Shown in pieces: positions 58,729 to 64,000 of a stretch of DNA of 64,000 bases (positions are counted from its first letter, which is position 1; every line of letters starts with the position of its first letter). Source of the stretch: Nelumbo lutea (lineage: Eukaryota > Streptophyta > Magnoliopsida > Proteales > Nelumbonaceae); assembly GCA_022828595.1 (NCBI GenBank), contig JAKGHH010000003.1:105423583-105487582 (forward strand), read 5' to 3'. The position numbers and the translations under genes are program-made. The notes beneath the pieces were generated by a model. It saw only the letters and a program-made list of their open reading frames with translations, did not search any database and was not told where the DNA came from.

Positions 58729-59380
58729 TCTTCCTGAGACCATTCTAAAGTAAACATGAATAAATTTATAATGAAACACCGATGACCTTAAATAACCAAA
58801 AAAAAAATTACGACATACAAAAAGTATCGTGGACCAAAATTATGTTTTAATATGTATGGATTGCTACGAAAGTAACTACATAATTCATAAAACGCCTAAT
58901 TACAGAATTACTCAAATAGATATAAACAATTACGAATAGAAATGATGTTTAAAAACAATAACAATAAAAATCGAACGAACCCCCTACGGGATTAAAATCT
59001 AGCTAAAAAATATATCATAAATTTGCAAAATGAGAAGAGAGACACAACGGGGCAAATCGGATTATTCCAACTTGGATGAACAATAGCAGTCTATTTTGCT
59101 GCGGCACCTGTTATCAAAAACCCTGCAGGAGTATTCGAGAGTTTGGGGAAAAAAAGGACAAACCCATATACATGTCAAACCCTAGTCCAGTAATATATTC
59201 AGCTAATAGATACAAAGTTCTAAAAGAGAACGAAAGATAAAATCTTGAATCCTAGGTAGACTGATTTAAAAAGCAAACAAATATGCATGGATAGAGAAGA
59301 AACTGACACAAAAATCCAAGCATACGCACGGAAGATGAAGAGCTAAGGCCTCTCTCGGGTTTTTAGGGTTTGAGAGTTGA

Positions 59381-59455
59381 GACTCACCTTTAGCAGGAGG
59401 GAACGCTCACAGAGACGACGAACACAGGTTGGACGGATAGAATCGATTGTCTAGA
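59381..59455 (-). other. 5' UTR exon of SR copy B (approximate)
   Basis: Minus-strand donor AAAG|GTGAGTC matches that of copy A. The exon runs up to an expected start about 30 bp below the TATA box. Confidence 0.6.
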
Positions 59456-59480
59456 CAAAAAGGCCCCTCACCTTCAGTAC

Positions 59481-59510
59481 GCATTTATAAACATTTTTTT
59501 GTTCCCCTGC
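59481..59510 (-). promoter_or_regulatory. Core promoter of SR copy B: TATA box, no G-box
   Basis: GTTTATAAATGC (59492-59481) is a better TATA match than copy A's. The bases aligned to copy A's CACGTG read CAGGGG here. Confidence 0.55.
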
Positions 59511-60114
59511 GACGCATGTGACAATTTCAAAATAATAATAAAGATAAATTGCATGTTACCACCCTTTATTTTGGTGGTAGTGATATTTAGTCCTCGAAGT
59601 TTTAGTTGCACACTTGCATTGAAGCCTTACCTACTTAAATTCACTTACCCGTTTTACGGAGCAAAGTTTATTTTAGTTGAAACTTACCAAGGTAACTTTC
59701 ACATTCTAATTTATTCATGTTTTGTTTCACCAACTTTCTGTGGCTAATTTGTTATTCTATTGTCAAAATTATCCTTTTGGCCCAAATGAATTTTTTTTGG
59801 GATGTTTTGTTTTATATACCTGTGTAATAGGTTCATGCCATATCAAAAGGAATCCAATCAATCACAAATCAATCATTATTGCCAATATTACCCTTTTTGA
59901 AGGTTTTCTTAATACCACACTAATCATAGAAAGATCTAAATTAAAAACAAACTAGAAGTTTATCCTATCAAATCAATAAGTTGAACTTGCTATGTTAAAA
60001 CAGGAAAAAAATATAACATGTGTTTGTTTTCTATTCATTAACTACATTTTTCTGATAATCAAAATACAAAAAAAAAAAAAGAGATAACTATTGTTCTATT
60101 GAGTTACTAATCAA

Positions 60115-60960
60115 CTAATCAAAGAGGGTATAAGAGAAACTGTATGCATTTCTAAAGCCAAGTAGTTGAGTAAAAAAGTATTCAACCTCTCCTATGTCAC
60201 TAGTTAACTTTTTACTCACTTTGATCATCTCAATTGAAGTTAAACTTGGGATTTTCCTTATTTCTTCAAACATTGTCTTTCTCATATCCCTACTCTCCTT
60301 ATCCACATTCAACGCATCTATCAATTGTGCAACCTTATCATTGTATTCGACGAATCGTTGTTTAACCCTATCTATATTTTCTAAAATCACCTTAACCAAC
60401 GGGTCATCATCCATGCAGCTCTTTGAGCTCTTACTTGTTCTATGCGAACAATAAGTTGATGAGGTACCTATTGGATGTTGAGTGGATGGTGGTTGTGTGG
60501 CAAATTGTGAAGTCATGTTATCCTCTTGAAAAAACTCTAACCCAACTTATTGAGCTTCTCCTTCATTAATCGGTTCATTATCCATGGGTTGGTAACTTGA
60601 TTATTCTTCTCTATCAACAACTTCTACAGCATCATAATGGGTTTCTACATGCTCCCCAGTGGCTCTGTTTCTTCCAAAGATGATAGAAAGTTCATTGAGA
60701 AATGGAAAATGCATGTTCCTTAATCATTTGGCATATGGATGGCTCTACATTTATCAAAACAAAAATATACTAATAAATTGGATGCCATGTAAAATAAATA
60801 TATATACATTTGTCTAAAATATAAAATACAATAATCTACAATTACCTTAATCCACTTGTTGAAGACTCATTCCTTACATGTAATGCATTTGTTGATGTCA
60901 TCCCACCCAAATCCTAAACAATTAGGGCCCCACATTGTTTCTTCATATGCTTTACCCGAG
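60115..60960 (-). pseudogene. Myb/SANT-like transposon protein, copy B, truncated
   Basis: The C-terminal frame (60516-60115, 133 codons) is a diverged copy of 31671-31270 (VKVILENIDRVKQRFVEYND). Upstream pieces match copy A to about 60960, where a different sequence begins. The Myb/SANT N-terminal part and the transposase are missing here. Confidence 0.72.
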
Positions 60961-60970
60961 ATTTTGTGTA

Positions 60971-61304
60971 ATCTCTTTCAAGATTGAAAACAGAGGTAGT
61001 CCATGATTTCTAATGTCACGGACAAGAAGAGGGGGAAGAAGAAAATGAAGAAAAAAAAAAAGAAGAGGATGAAGAAGGAAATGAGGGAGAGAATAAGCCA
61101 AAGGAGGGGGGCATGCCCAAATTAGCCATTGCAACGAGTTGTGGCGGCTTTGATTGAGAGGAACAGAAAATAGAGGAAAGCGTGAGGAAGAAAGGCGAGG
61201 AGAGAAACGAGAAGAGGAAGGGGAAGAAGAGAGATTGGGGGGGGGGGGGGGAGAGAGAGAGAGAGAAACGTTAAGGAATTTGAGGTAGAGGGGATTACCA
61301 CCAA
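60971..61304. other. Purine-rich low-complexity stretch
   Basis: GA-rich plus strand with G13 near 61238 and (GA)n. Frames across it encode only Ser/Pro/Leu repeats and are not supported as genes. It may be the interior of the element ending at 61516. Confidence 0.55.
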
Positions 61305-61516
61305 TGTTGTTCGTGTGTCGTGAGGTCAATGAAGATGAACAGTGTTTTCTCCTAATTGTCCAAATAGTTATTACAAGGGTAGTATGGGGATTAAAAAATA
61401 TTGTAACAGCAGACTTCAACGGAAGGCTAATGGAATGGGGTCTTTGTCTTACAGTTATAGTATAGGGGGGTCTTTGTCGCAAAACAAAGTACAGGAGGGT
61501 CTTTATAATTTACCCT
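61305..61516 (-). repeat. Right member of the inverted repeat pair flanking SR block B
   Basis: Reverse-complement match to 46119-46325; it ends ATAATTTACCC on the plus strand. It begins about 340 bp beyond the right edge of block B. Confidence 0.75.
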
Positions 61517-61587
61517 TCATTAAATACCCCTGAGCCCCAAATTTTCATATTCCAACATTTTGCCCATTCCTATTAATTAGGGGCCCC

Positions 61588-61905
61588 CATTTGGCAAGTC
61601 TTTTTGGGAGGATCTTTTGGTAGCTCTAACAATCAAAAGACGCATTGAGATTTTGCAAGAATATCTGAGCAACCCGAATCTAGTTTGGTAGATACACGCC
61701 TTTCCGTGTCTTTTTGTGCGAGAATAAAATGCGAAATACGCGAAAAGCTTCATTTGAGCTTCCCAAAATGGGTTTCTCGCTTCTTTTTGGCAGTCCGGCT
61801 TTGGCGGCTAGATGTTCCGCGAACCAAGCGATAATAGACCAAAAATCAGTTTGCCTAACTTGTAAACAATCAAAAGACCGCGCGAAAAAACACGCCAAGT
61901 GGGAT
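61588..61905. mobile_element. MITE related to those in the SR introns
   Basis: CCCATTTGGCAAGTCTTTTT at the left pairs with CCCACTTGGCGTGTTTTTTC read from the right. The interior phrase GAGCTTCCCAAAAT matches the intronic copies. It is GC-richer than its surroundings. Confidence 0.7.
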
Positions 61906-63318
61906 TGATGAAAGAAGTTAATTTACTAAAATATACATTCAAAATTCATATATAGGTGAAAAATAGTTTCAAAATTGCAAAAATAGGTAAGACAATCCAC
62001 ATTATTTATTCCTCACTGACTTTGGATGACAAATAAGCGGAACTTTAGCAAACATAAGGTTTATACAATTATGCAAGAGAATGAGCAAAATAGCCCGATA
62101 AATTAAGGAAGGTGTAATTTGGGAATTCATAAAGTTTAACAAGGACATGACAATCATGTGATAACGTTTTTTCTTTTGGGTAAATTAGAAACTCTCCTTG
62201 TATTGTAGGGTCCGTGGCAAAGACTCCCCTATACTTTAGTTTGCAACAAAGATTTCCCTAAACTTTTACGTTATGACAAATACCCCCTCAGTCGTTAAGT
62301 AAGATGACGAAAGCTGTTAAATTATCAAAATACCCCACTAAACTTTCTCTATTTTCTTTTTTTATTGCAACTCTCTCTTAAAACCTATTTGGTATTGAAT
62401 CAATGCATCAACCAAAACTAGTCATCTTAAAAATACGTCTTTGGAGTTACTAACTTACTATCCTCTATTGAGGCTTTATTCCGTGTTGAGGTCTAGATGT
62501 TGAACTTCTATAAAACTTTTACCAAAAGAACTAAAAGTAGCAAGGGACAGTTTCTTGCCCTAAATGAAATGAGATTTATGTACCACATTAGAAGATTACA
62601 GTCTCACGGAAGTAGCAAATGGGTTGCAGAGAATAGATAGTCGAAGCACATGAAAAAGACTACGGTACCTGACGTGCATGCGTGTGTCCGAAATGTGTGC
62701 CTTCGAGAGGTACCTTTCATTATTCTATAGAGAATTACTGACTTGGCTCTATGAGCTGTAGAGATAGTCCAAAATCTGCAATGTGGTGGAATGCCTCCAC
62801 TGTTTACCAATTGAATGGCTGATTAATAATCTAAGCTTCTCAGTAGACTGAATCAAGACAATGTATTAACCATTCCATGGAAGATCGACCCAATGATCAA
62901 GGACACTTGAGAAATGGCAAGGGACATTAACATCTTGCTATTGATAGAAGTCATCAATCCAGAGAAGGTACACAAATTGAAGAGAAAACCTAATAGTTAA
63001 TCATTGATGTCAAGAAATTAAGGGAGATGTGGAGGGATTAATGTGCATCATATGCAAGGACAAATTTATGGGTACGTTTCAACTCAAAACCCTTTGTTGA
63101 AAACATGGGAAAAAGCTTGGTCAACAAACAAATAACATCTATATCTATATACTTAAACGTAATGGTGTGATGAGGCACCATTCTTTTTTTTGTCCTTTTT
63201 GAGATTTTGTATTTTATAATTTCTACATAATTCCACGTAGCTTCTTTTACCGCTTTGAAACACCTCTTAGACTCCCAAGAAAGCACTAACCCCTACTAAT
63301 ACTGTGCAAGCTAATACC
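61906..63318. other. Intergenic DNA, no gene seen
   Basis: 62176-62330 (GGGTAAATTAGAAACTCTCC then CAAAGACTCCCCTATACTTT) is a third, diverged member of the family at 46119 and 61516. Nothing else is recognised. Confidence 0.4.
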
Positions 63319-63445
63319 TTTAGGCTATGTTTGGTTTAGAGGAAAAAGTAGGGAAAATAAGAAAAAGGTAAGGAAATCTTTACAAACTTTGTATAAATTT
63401 CCCTACATTTCTCTACTTTTTCCTTCAAACCAAACACAACCTAAA
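63319..63445. mobile_element. Short palindromic MITE, 127 bp
   Basis: TTTAGGCTATGTTTGGTTTA at the left pairs with TTTAGGTTGTGTTTGGTTTG read from the right. Pairing continues through GGAAAAAGTAG, giving arms of about 45 bp. It is typical of tiny non-autonomous DNA transposons. No clear target duplication. Confidence 0.78.
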
Positions 63446-63919
63446 CGTTTGATCGTTTGGGAAACCAAGTTTCTTAAACAAGCATAACTTTTTTGTTGAA
63501 ATATGTGAAACTTTTACCGGGGTTGTGCGTGCATGCGAAGCCTATCTAGAAGTGCTAAGAGAGGAATACGGCCTCATCAGTCACAAAATACAAAGAGGAT
63601 ATGCAAATTGAGAGGTTCTTTGTCATTCGTCTCTCTATGACCATTCACACATCTCTTTGTTTCATTCACATCCTCCTCCCTCTTCCCTGCTTTCATCACA
63701 TTCTACATAGAACATTGTATCTCTATATGGAATCATGGAATCAATCAACCCCTGCTCACTATGATTCCTTTCTGATATCATCATATGTTGGTTCATGCCT
63801 GCTTTCCCATCCTCTACTCTCCCTTTTTAAGTATGGCAGTGGTGGAGCTCCATGATCACATCTTCACCATCCTAAGCCGAGATCACATCTCATCCCCACA
63901 ATGTCTGATAGCACATCCC
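63446..63919. other. Intergenic DNA, no gene seen
   Basis: An 84-codon open frame (63601-63855) has no recognisable similarity and I do not call it. Confidence 0.35.
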
Positions 63920-64000
63920 CGCCATGTATTGAGAACATCTCCCAATGATGACATCATCGGTTCTAGTACTATCAACGGGAGATGTTCCCAATACATGACG
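63920..64000. repeat. Inverted repeat at the window edge
   Basis: CATGTATTGAGAACATCTCC (from 63923) pairs with GGAGATGTTCCCAATACATG (ending 63997) with one mismatch, around a 33-nt spacer. The pairing still holds at the last base, so the repeat may continue past the window. CATTGGGAACATCTC at 17167-17181 belongs to the same family. Confidence 0.75.

Larger units (their letters stand above)
47868..60970. repeat. Duplication block B (about 13.1 kb), carries SR gene copy B
   Basis: Starts in a LINE 3' tail (GGGGGAGTGCTACCCC near 47868, followed by a TA run instead of poly(A)) and ends in the Myb/SANT-like transposon gene near CTTTACCCGAGATTTTGTG. It is in the same orientation as block A. Block B has about 0.5-0.8 kb of extra sequence near 48000-48770, and block A has the LINE body that block B lacks. 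Confidence 0.93.

Noticed and set aside
60952..61482. 176-codon Ser/Pro/Leu-rich minus-strand frame
   Set aside because: Created by a GA-rich low-complexity stretch and transposon end sequence; codons are only repeats.

Overview
This window is nuclear DNA from a flowering plant. The evidence is spliced plant-type genes (an SR splicing factor of the SF2/SR34 type, a phytochrome-A F-box protein of the EID1 type, fragments of a GH1 beta-glucosidase and of a HIPP metallochaperone-like protein), AT-rich intergenic DNA, and plant transposons including a Tat-clade Ty3/gypsy element with a second RNase H. The species cannot be named from the sequence.

Layout. 1-5.7 kb: an inverted-repeat-bounded element (969-2809) carrying the C-terminal part of a HIPP gene, then the first two exons of a truncated beta-glucosidase gene. 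8.0-10.6 kb: a hAT-type MITE, then an Ogre-like LTR with a second hAT MITE nested in it, flanked by a perfect 8-bp target duplication. 13.0-14.8 kb: another LTR-like block with its own TATA box and a tandemly repeated upstream module. 15.4-16.7 kb: the intact single-exon EID1-like gene (minus strand), with a near-perfect 54-bp-arm hairpin just beyond its 3' end. 17.5-19.5 kb: a hAT MITE and a 5'-truncated LINE.

The core of the window is a direct duplication of about 13 kb: block A (about 19.46-32.14 kb) and block B (about 47.87-60.97 kb). Each holds a complete 12-coding-exon SR34/SF2-type gene on the minus strand (308 codons in both, every exon the same length), the same intronic LINE and MITE relics, and the same decayed Myb/SANT-like gene of a PIF/Harbinger element. 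The copies differ at several residues in the N-terminus, hinge and RS domain, and in the proximal promoter.

Between the copies lie a Harbinger transposase pseudogene (32.6-33.6 kb) and a 10.6-kb Tat-clade LTR retrotransposon (34901-45482; LTRs of about 790 bp; 5-bp duplication GGTTT). Its gag-pol reads on the minus strand and is broken by many stops, mostly of the kind produced by C-to-T change. On the plus strand, between integrase and the 3' LTR, it carries a separate antisense gene with its own TATA box and a long open coiled-coil exon.

The functional content is therefore three probably working genes (EID1-like and two SR34-like) in DNA otherwise made of nested mobile elements and their remains. 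The most useful leads are the divergence of the two SR copies, the antisense gene in the retrotransposon, the HIPP fragment with a lost stop after its CaaX box, and the hairpin next to the EID1-like gene.
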